DNA from: Anastatus disparis
Lineage: Eukaryota; Arthropoda; Insecta; Hymenoptera; Eupelmidae
DNA: 64,000 nt
Assembly (NCBI GenBank): GCA_017163975.1
Contig: JAFFSR010000291.1
Location: 1,617,001 to 1,681,000 of the forward strand
Reading direction: 5' to 3'
Shown piece by piece: positions 34,311-44,884 of the stretch; positions within the stretch are counted from its first letter, which is position 1, and each line of letters opens with the position of its first letter. A program made the translations under genes and the position numbers. The notes under the pieces were generated by a model, which worked only from the letters and a program-made list of their open reading frames with translations, did no database searches and was not told where the DNA came from.

Positions 34311-35810
34311 TTATTATAGACCGATTCCATCTCAAATCATGCAGACCGACTGCACCTATCTCTCCGAACTGCTTAAAATTTTTTTATATTATTCTACTTT
34401 GAAAATAAGCGTATACGTATTTTTTTATTTTTCAATATCATCAAAAATGCAGTTTTTATGCACTTTTTAAAAATGACTTATAAATTTTCAATTCTCAAAA
34501 ATCGAAAATTTTTTTTTTTTTTTAATCGTTTTTATCCCTGTAGTGATCTTTATAAATAAATTTAGGCTTGTTCAATGCTACAGAGGATGCTCTTTTAGTT
34601 CCACCGTCTTTTATTTTTTTTTACAAAATCCGGAAGTGCAATTGCACTTTTTGTAAAAAATAAAAAATGCATTTTTCTCAAAAAAGCCATTTTTTTTTTG
34701 TCTCAAATTTTTTTTATGGATAGGTGGCCTTAAGACCTATATTTTCATCGGTGTGGAATTTGGAATATTTTGGTTTAGTAAGAGATATAAAAAAAATTAA
34801 GAAAAAAATTTTCATATTTACATAACAGATGTATATATACGTAGATATCTAGATATACCACTAGGTGGCTTAATATCGCATAGATAATTTAAGTGCCTTA
34901 GGTTTACTTAAGAAAGCAGCTATTCACGGTAGTTATCTTACATCTTTTATACCGTTTAATTTCTAGATATTGAGACTCATTTTGAAATATGTCTGAAACT
35001 TATTCCGAGAAGAGACGGAAGTGTCCAAATTTTTTTGGATCACACAAAAAAATTGTTTAAAAGGCAATCACTGGGTCAATCAACAGATTTCTATTTTTAC
35101 AGCTGTTTGTTATCAAGGAACAGTAACAAAAAGTTTTGCTGTCGTCAGTGATGATACAAAACATGATTCCGTCCATGCCTTGTTAGCGATGCAAAAAATC
35201 ATTGATTTGATGAAAAATGATTCAACTGATTCAATAGAACAAATATCGATTATAACAGATGGAGCCGCAAGTCATTTCAAAAATCGATTTCAATTACATG
35301 AAATGAAAAAAGCTTCTAACAATCAAAAATGGTTGTTTTCAGCTACGGGGCATGGGAAAGGTGCGGTTGATGGCGTCGGTGGATTAGTAAAACACTATAC
35401 AACCAGACATAATCTTCAAAATTGTCATGTTGAATCAATACAAGATGCAAATGCTTTTGTAAAAAAAGTTCAACCTAACACTGACGCTATTAAATTAATC
35501 TTACTGCCAAAAGAAGATATTGAAGTTTTTAGGCAAAGCAAAATAAAAGAGTGGCTTAAGACCCCTAAATTGGCCGGCATTCAAAAAACCCACGTATGGA
35601 AAGTAAAAGTAGGGACAAAGAAAAAATTGTATATGACTCAAACTGCTGCTCATCCTTTCACAAAATTATTAAATAAAGAGAAAAAAAAGAAAAGAAAAAT
35701 TACGTCAAAGAAGAATGTGCGCAATAAGAAAAAGTCCAAAACTCATAAAAAAGGAAAAAAAAATAGAACTTTTTTTTACATAATTTCTTATACTTAACGT
35801 AAAATTTATG

Positions 35811-35849
<39 letters not shown>

Positions 35850-35886
35850 ACACAACACCTATGAGTTGCATAAAAGCTATGTACGT

Positions 35887-35930
<44 letters not shown>

Positions 35931-36496
35931 GAAATGCGCTTACTCCTGAAATATTTGTTGTATCTATGACGTATTTACATTTATGTAAATATGAAAATTT
36001 TTTTCTCAATTTTTTTTATATCTTTTACTAAACCAAAATATTCCAAATTCCACACCGATGAAAATATAGGTCTTAAGGCCACCTATTCATAAAAAAAATT
36101 TGAGACAAAAAAAATGGCTTTTTTGAGAAAAATGCATTTTTCATTTTTTACAAAAAGTGCAATTGCACTTCCGTTTTTTTTGTTAAAAAAAATAAAAGAC
36201 GGTGGAATTAAAAGAGCATCCTCTGTAGCATTGAACGAGCCTAAATTTATTTATAAAGATCACTACAGGGATAAAAACGATTAAAAAAAAAAAAAAAATT
36301 TTCGATTTTTGAGAATTGAAAATTTATAAGTCATTTTTAAAAAGATCATAAAAACTGCATTTTTGATGATATTGAAAAATAAAAACATACGTATACGCTT
36401 ATTTTCAAAGTAGAATAATATAAAAAATTTTTAAGCAGTTCGGAGAGATAGGTGCAGTCGGTCTGCATGATTTGAGATGGAATCGGTCTATAATAA
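34311..36496. mobile_element. Element B: 2.2 kb DNA transposon with ~515-bp inverted termini
   Basis: The left arm (34311 to about 34826) and right arm (about 35980-36496) are inverted copies, starting TTATTATAGACCGATTCC and carrying ATCATGCAGACCGACTGCAC further in. Both ends lie in TTATTAT/ATAATAA sequence, so the exact target duplication cannot be fixed. One protein lies inside (35021-35797), followed by two (TA)n runs (35812-35848 and 35891-35928). It is inserted near the 3' end of the LTR retrotransposon. Confidence 0.8.
35021..35797 (+). CDS. Transposase C-terminal half of element B (TDGAA...GHGKG family)
   Basis: The 258-aa frame starts inside a family region. HWVNQQISIFTAVCYQG (17-33) is followed by VVSDDTKHDSVHAL (41-53), IITDGAASHFKNRF (77-90) and WLFSATGHGKGAVDGVGGLVKH (104-125). 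A very Lys-rich tail (about 210-252) follows, a likely nuclear or DNA-binding segment. The SD..HD, SDGAA..KN and SHGKG.DG.GG order is typical of a widespread arthropod/cnidarian transposon protein. I recognise the family by motif but cannot name its superfamily. The conserved Asp in SDD, DGAA and VDG are candidate catalytic residues. The N-terminal half (PGKKD, QKRLLL) is absent here but present in element A. Upstream sequence 34827-35020 has no open continuation, so this copy is 5'-truncated or lacks an exon. Confidence 0.7.
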   Translation: MSKFFWITQKNCLKGNHWVNQQISIFTAVCYQGTVTKSFAVVSDDTKHDSVHALLAMQKIIDLMKNDSTDSIEQISIITDGAASHFKNRFQLHEMKKASNNQKWLFSATGHGKGAVDGVGGLVKHYTTRHNLQNCHVESIQDANAFVKKVQPNTDAIKLILLPKEDIEVFRQSKIKEWLKTPKLAGIQKTHVWKVKVGTKKKLYMTQTAAHPFTKLLNKEKKKKRKITSKKNVRNKKKSKTHKKGKKNRTFFYIISYT

Positions 36497-36627
36497 TAAG
36501 TATAAGCAGTCAATCATATGGCGTTTAGTGTAAGTAAAAAACATTTTAGAAATAGAATTAAAAATTTCTTGTCTTAATCGAATAGTATTTTATATGCTAA
36601 AAATTTTCAATTCTATCTAGGGGGCTA
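36497..36627. promoter_or_regulatory. 3' end of LTR element with polypurine tract
   Basis: Short internal remnant ending TCTAGGGGGCTA immediately before the 3' LTR at 36628. The G-rich stretch is the presumed plus-strand primer. Confidence 0.65.
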
Positions 36628-37958
36628 TGTAACGGCTCATATCAATTTTGAATAGAACTATTCAACTAAATATAAATATTTCATGAATAATTTGTCATTA
36701 TCTATAAAATAGAATGATTTTCTGTAATAATAAATTTAAATTACATTAAAAGTATAAGTAGGACTTCTTAGTTACCTACTGAGGCCGATAAGATAACTCA
36801 AAATGTATATATATAGATATAGTAGAATGATTATAGAAATAGAATGTTCTATTTCTTTTAATGAAGAAGTATTATCAATATTTAATTGTTAATAATAAAA
36901 TGTAACTTTCTAAAACAATTGTGTATATATAAATAGAACATTCTATTTATATAATATGTATAAAAATGATTACTCTATTTAAAGTTTAAAAATATAAATT
37001 AAGAAATTAATTTTTTTAATTAATAAATAATAAAATTAACTATAAAAAATAGTCTTTTGAAATGTAAAGGAAATAGAATGTTTCTTTTACTAATATATTT
37101 ATCTTAATTAAATGTTTCTTTTGTAAATACATAAAATGAATGTTATGGAACATTCTATTTCCTAAAATATAATTCTTCAATAAGAAATAGAACCTCATGG
37201 AAGGTTTATGAAATACTATAAAAGAGCGTGAATCCAAGCAAGCTCTCTCATTATCTTTTAGATGTTCGACCATGTGACATCTAACATGGATTCTATATTC
37301 ATTCGATCTTATGCTGTCAGAAGTATAAGATTTAAACATTCTGTCTTAAAGTACTATGAAACTTTTAAATCTTTGTAAAATATATAGATATAATTAATTT
37401 TTTAATAAAAAGATTAAGTATTTCTAATTTAAATGAGACTGTATTCAAAAAGTTATTGAGAAAAGTAAAACTCATCTCATCTTATTAATCATTTTTCATA
37501 GAAACAATAAAGAAATTAAGTATCGCACATTGAAGAGTATTGCACTTGGATATGTTGTCGATAATAATTTCTTTATTCATTTTGCATTAAATAGAAGTGT
37601 TATTTATCGCACATTTAAGAGTATTGCACTCAAAGATGTCGTCGATTTAAACACTTTTCTACATATTTCATACAATAAAAAAGTTTATTATCGCACTCTT
37701 TAGAGTATTGCACTCAATGGAGTCGGCGATAATAACTTTTATCACATTACCCTCTCCTCCATACGCAAAGAAAATTATAAACTATCGCATCTCCAAGAGT
37801 ATTGCACTGGAGGAGATCGTCGATAAATGTAATTTTCTTTTATAATATTGCTGTATGCACTTTGTATATGCATGTGATAGATTAAATTATTGAAGTAAAT
37901 TTAAATTCAGTAATTAAAATATTACCTGGTGACCGTGAATAAAGTCAAGCCCGCTTTA
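36628..37958 (+). repeat. 3' LTR, intact length 1331 bp
   Basis: Starts TGTAACGGCTC, ends CTTTA, and aligns along its whole length with the split 5' LTR. The degenerate ATCGCA...GAGTATTGCACT...GTCGTCGAT blocks are at about 37520-37830. It is followed by the ATAC duplication. Confidence 0.9.
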
Positions 37959-37980
37959 ATACATACATATATATATATAT

Positions 37981-38603
37981 GGGACGTTTCACGTCAACTC
38001 ACCTAACAAAAAAATAGAATTCGTCGAAAATCTGTAAAAAAATATTCTATTTGATACCTAAAATATACAAAAAAAATTTTAGAGGTTCAGGTCAAAGGGG
38101 TCAGGATTTAAACGTGATGGAATTTTTCGAATTTTCCAAATTTTTTGCTAAATAAATATTTTAATGAATTTTTCTCTCAAAAACTATCAATTTTTCGTTA
38201 AAACTTAATAGAATACTTTTTCTTGGAAATTAGATGTAGAATTTACCTGAATTCTTGCAAATTATAATATATTGATTTTTATGCTTACTTGATCGATTTA
38301 AAGATACTATTTAGTATATCTAAAAATCGAGCAGGTTAAATTGGTTTTCTAAAGTCTTATTTTTTTCGTTTTTTTACGAGGAAAAAATATACGAAGCCTC
38401 CAGTTGGGCAGCCTTCTCAAAGTTACTTAATTGTGCTAAAAAGTCTGAATAAATCGTTATTTTGGATCAATGATGAGATTCGTGATTTTTTTTCTGAAAA
38501 AGTATTGATTTTTGGGACAAATGTATGAGAATGTTTTAGAACATTTTCACAGATTTTCGACGAATTCTATTTTTTTGTTAGGTGAGTTGACGTGAAACGT
38601 CCC
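37981..38603. mobile_element. 623-bp MITE related to element A
   Basis: Perfect 55-bp inverted termini start GGGACGTTTCACGTCAACTC and are flanked on both sides by TA repeats. Terminal motifs align with those of element A: GGG, then CACGT(G/C)AA, then an A-run followed by TAGAATTC. It has no gene and presumably depended on an element A-type transposase. Confidence 0.85.
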
Positions 38604-38639
38604 ATATATATATATATATTCCAATGTAGATTTTCACAT

Positions 38640-38765
38640 ATACATGTCACATACACACGTATACATAAACACATACACTCATACACACATACACATACAC
38701 AAATGCACATAAACATATACACACAGACACATACACATATACACATACGCACATACACATACACA
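38640..38765. repeat. ACATAC/ACACAT microsatellite
   Basis: CACATACACA-type simple repeat that passes directly into the CGTCTC array that follows, as at 24240-24300 and 44870-44910. Confidence 0.9.
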
Positions 38766-39170
38766 ACGTTTGCCCCTCGATATCCATCTCTTTGTCTCCG
38801 ACTCTCCGTCTTCATTTCTCTATCTCCGTCTCCGTTTCTCTATCTCCGTCTTTTCGTCTTTATCTCTTCTTCTTTCCATCTCCATCCCTATGTCTATGTC
38901 TCTCCGTCTTTCCCTCTCCGTCTTTGTCTCTCTGTATCTGCCTCTCCGTCTCTGTCTCTCCGTCTTCGTCCCTCCATTTATGTCTCTGCATCTCTGTTCC
39001 TACGACTCTGTTTCTTCGTCTTTGTCTCTCTGTCTCTGTCTCTCTATTTTCGTCTCTCTGTTTTCGTTTTTCTATCTTCTTCTCTCTATCTCTCCGTCTC
39101 CGTTTCTGTCTTTGTCTCTTCGTCTCCGTTCCTACGTCTCCGTTCCTTCATCTTTGCCCCTCTGTCTAAA
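38766..39170. repeat. Degenerate TCTCCGTC array without LINE
   Basis: About 400 bp of diverged tctccgtctttgtctc-type units of 6-8 bp, pyrimidine-rich on the plus strand. Three overlapping open frames rich in Ser/Leu/Phe arise because the repeat lacks stops. None is a gene. This array has no LINE inserted. Confidence 0.9.
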
Positions 39171-39475
39171 ACACATGATTAAAAAGAATGAATTCTCATC
39201 ATATTTTTACATTAATTTAAATGGGATTCTGTAAAACAAATTTTTAATTTAGCATGATGATATGATTTGTATTTAAACAATTTTTATGTATATTGGATTT
39301 TTAATTAATTCTTTTTTTTCAAATGTATAAAAACTAAATTTTAAACAGAACTGCAATATAAAAATTTGTGAATTAAGAAAATTTTTTGACTTTAAAATAG
39401 GCTTATTTATATATACATAATAATATAATATATGAAAATTTAACTGAGCGACGTTAGGACCGAGGTAATTAAGCT
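39171..39475. repeat. Dispersed repeat, copy 2
   Basis: Counterpart of 1595-1845, ending GAGCGACGTTAGGACCGAGG. The gattaaaaag start follows the array directly here. Confidence 0.55.
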
Positions 39476-40015
39476 CGTAAGATATTAAAATTAATGCAAA
39501 TAAATAAATTATAAGAAACAAGTGTTGAATAAAAATAATACATGATACTGCATATTAAGAATCATAAGTAATTAATACATGTATAAAATTAAAATAATTT
39601 AAATGACATAGACAACATATTTTAATACGCCAAAAAAAAATCTAACAATAAATTATGGAAAAGCAATTAAAAATCGAAGAAAAACAAAAAATAATAGAAG
39701 TTATATATTGCAACTGTAACGCGCAAGCTACACAAGAAGCTACAGGTTATAATCTATGCATAGAGTGCATAAGAAGGAGCACAAACACATAGAAGTGGGC
39801 TGTCACTAAAACCACCGCAAAATCACGTGCCTTGATTCATGTACAGATGAGAGCACAAACGCATAAAAGTAGGCCGTCACCAACACAAGCCTACATCTTG
39901 TAAGCAAAGCGCATGCACAACGATGTAACATAAGGCGCGCGCGGTAACCATGAAGTAAGGAAATTAATTAAGACGGTTAAACGGCATTACAATTATTAAT
40001 CAAACAAAATGTATA
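39476..40015. other. No gene seen
   Basis: Contains a short duplicated block (gagcacaaac.cata.aagt.ggc.gtcac, at about 39776-39810 and 39852-39885). No frame supported. Confidence 0.5.
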
Positions 40016-40252
40016 CACTGTTAAAAAATACATGAAATTTGCTTCCAGTACATGCATTAAATTTTCGGAAAATACATTAAAATTACGATAAAATGTATTA
40101 ATTTTCATGCAAATCAGTATTAAATTTCATCTTAATAAATAAAATTTAATGATGATTTGCATGAAAATTAATACATTTTACCGTAATTTTAACGTATTTT
40201 TAGAAAATTAATGCATGTACCGGAAGCAAATTTTATGCTTTTTTTAACAGTG
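40016..40252. mobile_element. 237-bp palindromic MITE with TA flanks
   Basis: Begins CACTGTTAAAAAA and ends with the complement, flanked by TA on both sides (40014-40015 and 40253-40254). The arms pair over almost the whole length (cttcc.gtacatgcattaa, ttttcatgcaaatca) with a short loop near 40130. TA duplication and small size fit a Tc1/mariner-mobilised MITE, which is inferred. Confidence 0.8.
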
Positions 40253-40379
40253 TACGAAATCTAGATGTTTACATGAATAATTAGTTTATAAATAAAATTT
40301 AAAAGTTAATATACGGAATTGACACATGACCTGAGTTCAATAATTACTACCATTATATTAAAGAGAAGTATTAAGACTT

Positions 40380-40498
40380 TTTTTTCTTACGTGAATATCG
40401 TTTGCATCATTGTCACATACATACATACACCTACACACGTGCATCTTTAACATACACGTACACACATACACATACATACACATGAACACATACACTCT
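40380..40498. repeat. ACGTGAATATCGTTTGCAT lead and ACATAC microsatellite
   Basis: Same lead and simple repeat as at 24113-24250. Here it runs directly into the inverted LTR at 40499 and lacks the CGTCTC tract. Confidence 0.75.
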
Positions 40499-41702
40499 GT
40501 AACGTTTGGCTTTTCTCGGTATGTCTTGTAGACAACTCGTTGACATCGGTGGCATCAGACTTTTACTTTTACCTGAGGGTTGATGCTGCAAGATGGTCGG
40601 TCGGCGGTTCGAATAAGCCAAAGTTCAGAACTTATTAACTAAATTGATTTTACTGAATTTAATAATAAAAATAATAGTGAAATGAAAAATCAACTTTAAT
40701 AAAAGAAATGCATAAAAATTTAATTGTAATTAATATTAACGACAAAGGAATTTACTATTGCGTTTAAATACAAATCAAATAAATGAAATAAGCAAGCTTA
40801 AAATTAAAGTGGTAACGACGGGGTGGATTTACAGGAAAGGTTTAGCGGAACTGGTAAATGAGTATGAGTCGTGCAATTATATATTTTTCACAATAAATAT
40901 TCTTAGCATTTATTGAGTTGAACTTAGAGGTAATACAAGGTTAATTAATCAAATAATAATCTCGGGAAAATAGCCGGAAGCGGCGGCGTGCAAAAATATA
41001 AATAATCAAAATAATACTAAAAGATTAAAATATATCCTAAGGGCGGTCGGTATTATTTTTACCGGTGACGCGGTTTAACAAAAATTATACCTATTAATAA
41101 TTCCGATCGGTATCGGTTACAAACTAAAGCAAAAGGAAAATAAACTATTTACAAGTCTCGGTATTATCGACGGCAGTTACGATTGGATTCTACTTTACCG
41201 GTGGTAGATCATACGAATAGTGTCTCGATGATACCCGGTATAGACTGGATGTAAGTCAGTGTCGCAATAAGACACGATATGTTACCTCCAAGCCTCAGGG
41301 TAGACAAGGAGAGGATGAGCTAGCCGTGGAAACTCCATCGACAGGCGGAGGAACTACCCCGACCAAAAAGGTGGAGGTAAGTGTTAGGAAACTGTGTATA
41401 GGAATTCCCCTTATACACAGTAGCTGGGAAGAGATGGAAAGCTTAGTCAAGCTAAGCCTAGGTAGGAGCGGTCTGCAACGTGTATAGGAATACCCCTTAT
41501 ACACATTGAAACACGTAGGAGAGCTCTTACTGTGTTAAGCATAACTTTTCTACATAGAGAGAGGAGAGAAGTTCCGTTTCAGCCGGCTGTCATGCCGACT
41601 TATATGCTCTGAAGCGCGCTATTCCCATTGCGGGAGTAACGCCTCATAGCAGTTGAGCGTGAAACCCGGTTCAAGCGCAATGCTTGAAATAGCATCATCG
41701 CA
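40499..41702 (-). mobile_element. LTR of the second family, inverted copy
   Basis: Reverse complement starts TGCGATGATGC at 41702 and ends CAAACGTTACA at 40499. It pairs with 42951-44806 in inverted orientation over its whole length, apart from the MITE inserted there. No primer binding site lies beyond the 40499 end, so it is either a 3' LTR or a solo LTR. Confidence 0.65.
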
Positions 41703-42950
41703 TCAAATTTTTGTGGCCATCACGCTTAGACCAGTTTCGTCCACTTTGCAATATCCAGAGATGAAAAATAATATATAGCCCGTGTAGGCTGTGCGTCGCC
41801 GCGCAACAATAAAACAACTGAGGAGAAAATTGTCGAATGGAACTTTGCAGGCAATATTTTAGATCCTGAGTTCTCACATTTCTAAGATGAACAAAGGTTA
41901 CATGGCGCCCGAATAGGGACCTGTTTTACAGACCGAGAACATTTTCTTTTTCTTGTCACCCGTGATGTTTATCTAATCCTTTTCCAGCCGCTATTATAAC
42001 AAAACGTTACATAACGCCCGTTCAATCAACTGAATAAAAAATAAAAAAAATTTTTCTTACCGCTTGCTATCCACAACGGTTATATCTTTATACTGCGTTG
42101 AAGCAAACCTGTACAGTACGCTATCCACGACAGGTATTTTTACCGAGTTGAAACTGACTGTAATCTGCACCAAACCGTCTGAAAACCCGCGAGTAACTCG
42201 ATACTCGGAAAACCAGCGACTGGTGACCAGAAGGAGTTCTCTCCTTACCGCCGTAAGATTTCTCTTAACACGACCTAATAACCGTTCCGTCAAAAATCTC
42301 GCAACTAAAGTTGCTGACGCTCGAACATACCGACCATTATAAAAACTGGTAAATGAGTCGCGTTTATTTTACTTGTTTTGTTTTTTTTTTATTATATTTT
42401 CTTTTATTGTTATTAGGGCTATATATTTTTCTTCATCTCCAGATATTGCAAAGTGAATGACATTGGTCTAAGCATGATGACCACAAAAATTTGGTGCTGC
42501 AACAACATCCCAACCAGTCACTCAAAGAGCAACATCAATCGTCAGCCACCAACGACTATATCTACATCTGCAGCAGAAAAACCAGAACCCTGCGTAAGAG
42601 TAGTATCATCGTTTACCCGCGTTTAATTAGTTTTTCTTTTGATAACGTTAAAGCAATAAGTTTTTCTTTGCACCGAAGTAATGATATTAAGTTTTTTTCT
42701 TTTCCGTAACTCTAATGTTTTTTTTGCGAACCAAGCTACCTTGCTTTATTTTATTACTCGTTTCCTTTTTTTACCGCTTTCTGCAACTATTATTGAGTTA
42801 GTTATATTATTGTTAAAATAAATTTCATCATTTTTTTCTTCCAGTCTTTTGTTTCCATGTTTAAATAATAATAACTTCTTGATTAAGTTTACTGAGATTA
42901 GGATTCGTTTATCACTGCACATGCTCCGCTCCCCTAACTAGGAGGGGTGT
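41703..42950 (+). other. Decayed retrotransposon internal region with primer and purine-tract sites
   Basis: Contains GGTTACA followed by TGGCGCCCGAATAGGGACC at 41903, which resembles a tRNA-Lys-type primer binding site. A second, altered GTTACATAACGCCCG lies near 42011, and a CTAGGAGGGGTG purine tract abuts the LTR at 42951. A 78-bp segment (41704-41781) is inverted at 42415-42494. No Gag or Pol coding can be supported. Short frames near 42057-42709 have no family match. Confidence 0.5.
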
Positions 42951-44806
42951 GCGACGATGCTATTTTAAGCACCGCGCTTAAACCGAGTTCCGCGCTCAAC
43001 CGCTACGAAGCGTTACTCCCGCAATGAGAATAGCGCGTTCAAAAACATATGAATCGGCAAGGCAGTCGGCTAAAACGGACCTTCTCCCCTCTCTCTATGT
43101 AGAAAAGTTATGCTTTACATAGTGAGAGCTCTCCTACGTGTTCCAATGTGTATTAGGGGGATTCCTGTACACATTGCAGACCGTTCCTACCTGGGCTCAG
43201 CTTGACTGACTGGGAGAGTGTCACACCTTCGGATCACGGATTTTGCTCAAACTTCGGGATGTTTTCAGATGATGAAATATGGGAAAAGCTAAAGTTATAG
43301 TCACAAACACTCAATATTTCCCTAGTTACAGGCAATTAAAGAAAATCACGAAAAAAGTTACTAGATTTTTAAACGCATATAGTTCATTAGCATTGATAGC
43401 TAGAAACTTGAAACTTTTTTGAATTAAAGCTGAGCTCGAATCCTTTCGAAACAATAGTTACAGCACATAAAAATATTATTTTTTCCCGAAGTTAGAGCGT
43501 AATAAGGATTGGACCTGAATTTTCTTTTTCAAACATTAACTAATAATAAAAGCTGAAATTAGGTCCAATCTTTATTACGTTCTAATTTTAGAAAAAAGAA
43601 TATTTTGATATGCTGTAACTACTATTTCGAAAGGATTTGAGCTCTGCTTTAATTTAAAAAAAGTTTCAAGCGTGTAGCTATCAGTGCTAAAGAACTATGT
43701 GCGTTCAAAAATCTAGAAACTTTTTCAGTGATTTTTCTTAATTGCCTGTAACTAGAGAAATATTAAGTGTTTGTGACTATAACTTTAAATTTTTCCATAT
43801 TTCATCATCTAAAAACTTATCCCGAAGTTTAAGCAAAATCCGTGATCCGGAGGTGTGACACTCTCCTAGTGAGTCCATCTCTTTACAAAAGCTGTGTATA
43901 AGGAAGTTTCCTATACACAGTTTCCAATTACTTACCTCCACCTTCTTGGTCGAGGTGGTTCCTCCGCCAATTGATGGAGTTTCCACGACTAGCTCATCCT
44001 CTTCTTATCCACCCTGAGGCTTGGAGGTAAAATATCGTGTCTTCCCACGACACTAACTTACTTCCAGTCCATACCGGGTGTCATCGAGACACTACTCGTA
44101 TTATCTACCGCTGGTAAAGTAGAATCCAATCGTAACTGCCGTCGATAATACCGAGATCTGTAAATAGTTTATTTTCCTTTTGCTTTAGTTTGTAACCGAT
44201 ACTGATCGGAATTATTAATAGGTATAATTTTTGTTAAACCGCGTCACCGGTAAAAATAATACCGACCGCCCTTAGGATATATTTTAATCTTATTTTAATC
44301 TCATCTAATTTTTGCACGCCGCCGCTTCCAGCTATTTTCCCGAGATTATTATTTGATTAATTAACCTCGTATTACCTCTAAGTTCAACTCAATAAATGCT
44401 AAGAATATTTATTGTGAAAAATATATAATTGCACGACTCATACTCATTTACTAGTTCCGCTAAACCTTTCCTGTAAATCCGCCCCGTCGTTACCACTTTA
44501 ATTTTAAGCTTGCTTATTTCATTTATTTGATTTGTATTTAAACGCAATAGTAAATTCCTTTGTCGTTAATATTAATTACAATTAAATTTTTATGCATTTC
44601 TTTTATTAAAGTTGATTTTTCATTTCACTATTATTTTTATTATTAAACTCAGTAGAATCAATTTAGTTTATAAGTTTTGAACTTTAGATTATTCGGACCA
44701 CCGACCGACCATCTTCCAGCATCAACCCTGAGGTAATAGTGAAAATCTGATGCCGTCGATGACAACGAGTTGTCTACAAGGCATACTGAAATAAGCCAAA
44801 CGTAAA
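42951..44806 (+). mobile_element. LTR of the second family with nested MITE
   Basis: Starts TGCGACGATGC after a purine tract and ends GCCAAACGTAAA, slightly altered from CGTTACA. TGGCGCCCAAACCCG (primer-site-like) follows at 44807. Having a purine tract before it and a primer site after it is unusual for one LTR and fits a tandem or recombined arrangement. A 654-bp foldback (43213-43866) is inserted. Confidence 0.65.
43213..43866. mobile_element. 654-bp foldback MITE inside an LTR
   Basis: Inverted termini start GGAGAGTGTCACACC and continue through CGGATCACGGATTTTGCT with few mismatches. The arms pair to a centre near 43540. The inverted LTR copy at 40499-41702 lacks it, which confirms an insertion. 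The target duplication is unclear (gactgact / agtgagt around the ends). Confidence 0.8.
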
Positions 44807-44821
44807 TGGCGCCCAAACCCG
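44807..44821 (+). promoter_or_regulatory. Primer-binding-site-like sequence, tRNA-Lys type
   Basis: TGGCGCCCAAACCCG directly follows the LTR end. The sequence after it (gttttaccgacc) resembles that after the 41903 site (tgttttacagacc), so both come from the same leader. Confidence 0.55.
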
Positions 44822-44884
44822 TTTTACCGACCAAGAAGCACCCCCTCCCCCCTCTCGAGTAGAGTTACTCATATACACATACAC

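Larger units (their letters stand above)
25633..37958 (+). mobile_element. 412/mdg1-like LTR retrotransposon with nested insertions
   Basis: The LTRs start TGTAACGGCTC at 25633 and 36628. The left ends CTCCA (29341) and the right ends CTTTA (37958). The flanks ATAC (25629-25632) and ATAC (37959-37962) form a 4-bp target duplication. A tRNA-Arg primer binding site follows the left LTR, and a CTAGGGGGCTA purine tract precedes the right LTR. Gag and a protease-RT fragment are present. RNase H and integrase are missing. Nested in it are a LINE (26036-28401), a LINE tail (30865-31507) and element B (34311-36496). Use of tRNA-Arg and 4-bp duplication are known for the 412/mdg1 lineage of Ty3/gypsy elements. 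The lineage call rests on these points and is tentative. Confidence 0.8.

Noticed and set aside
38567..39234. Several 80-200 codon frames over ACATAC and TCTCCGTC repeats
   Set aside because: Composition is set by the simple repeat (His/Thr/Tyr or Ser/Leu/Phe). No domain is present.
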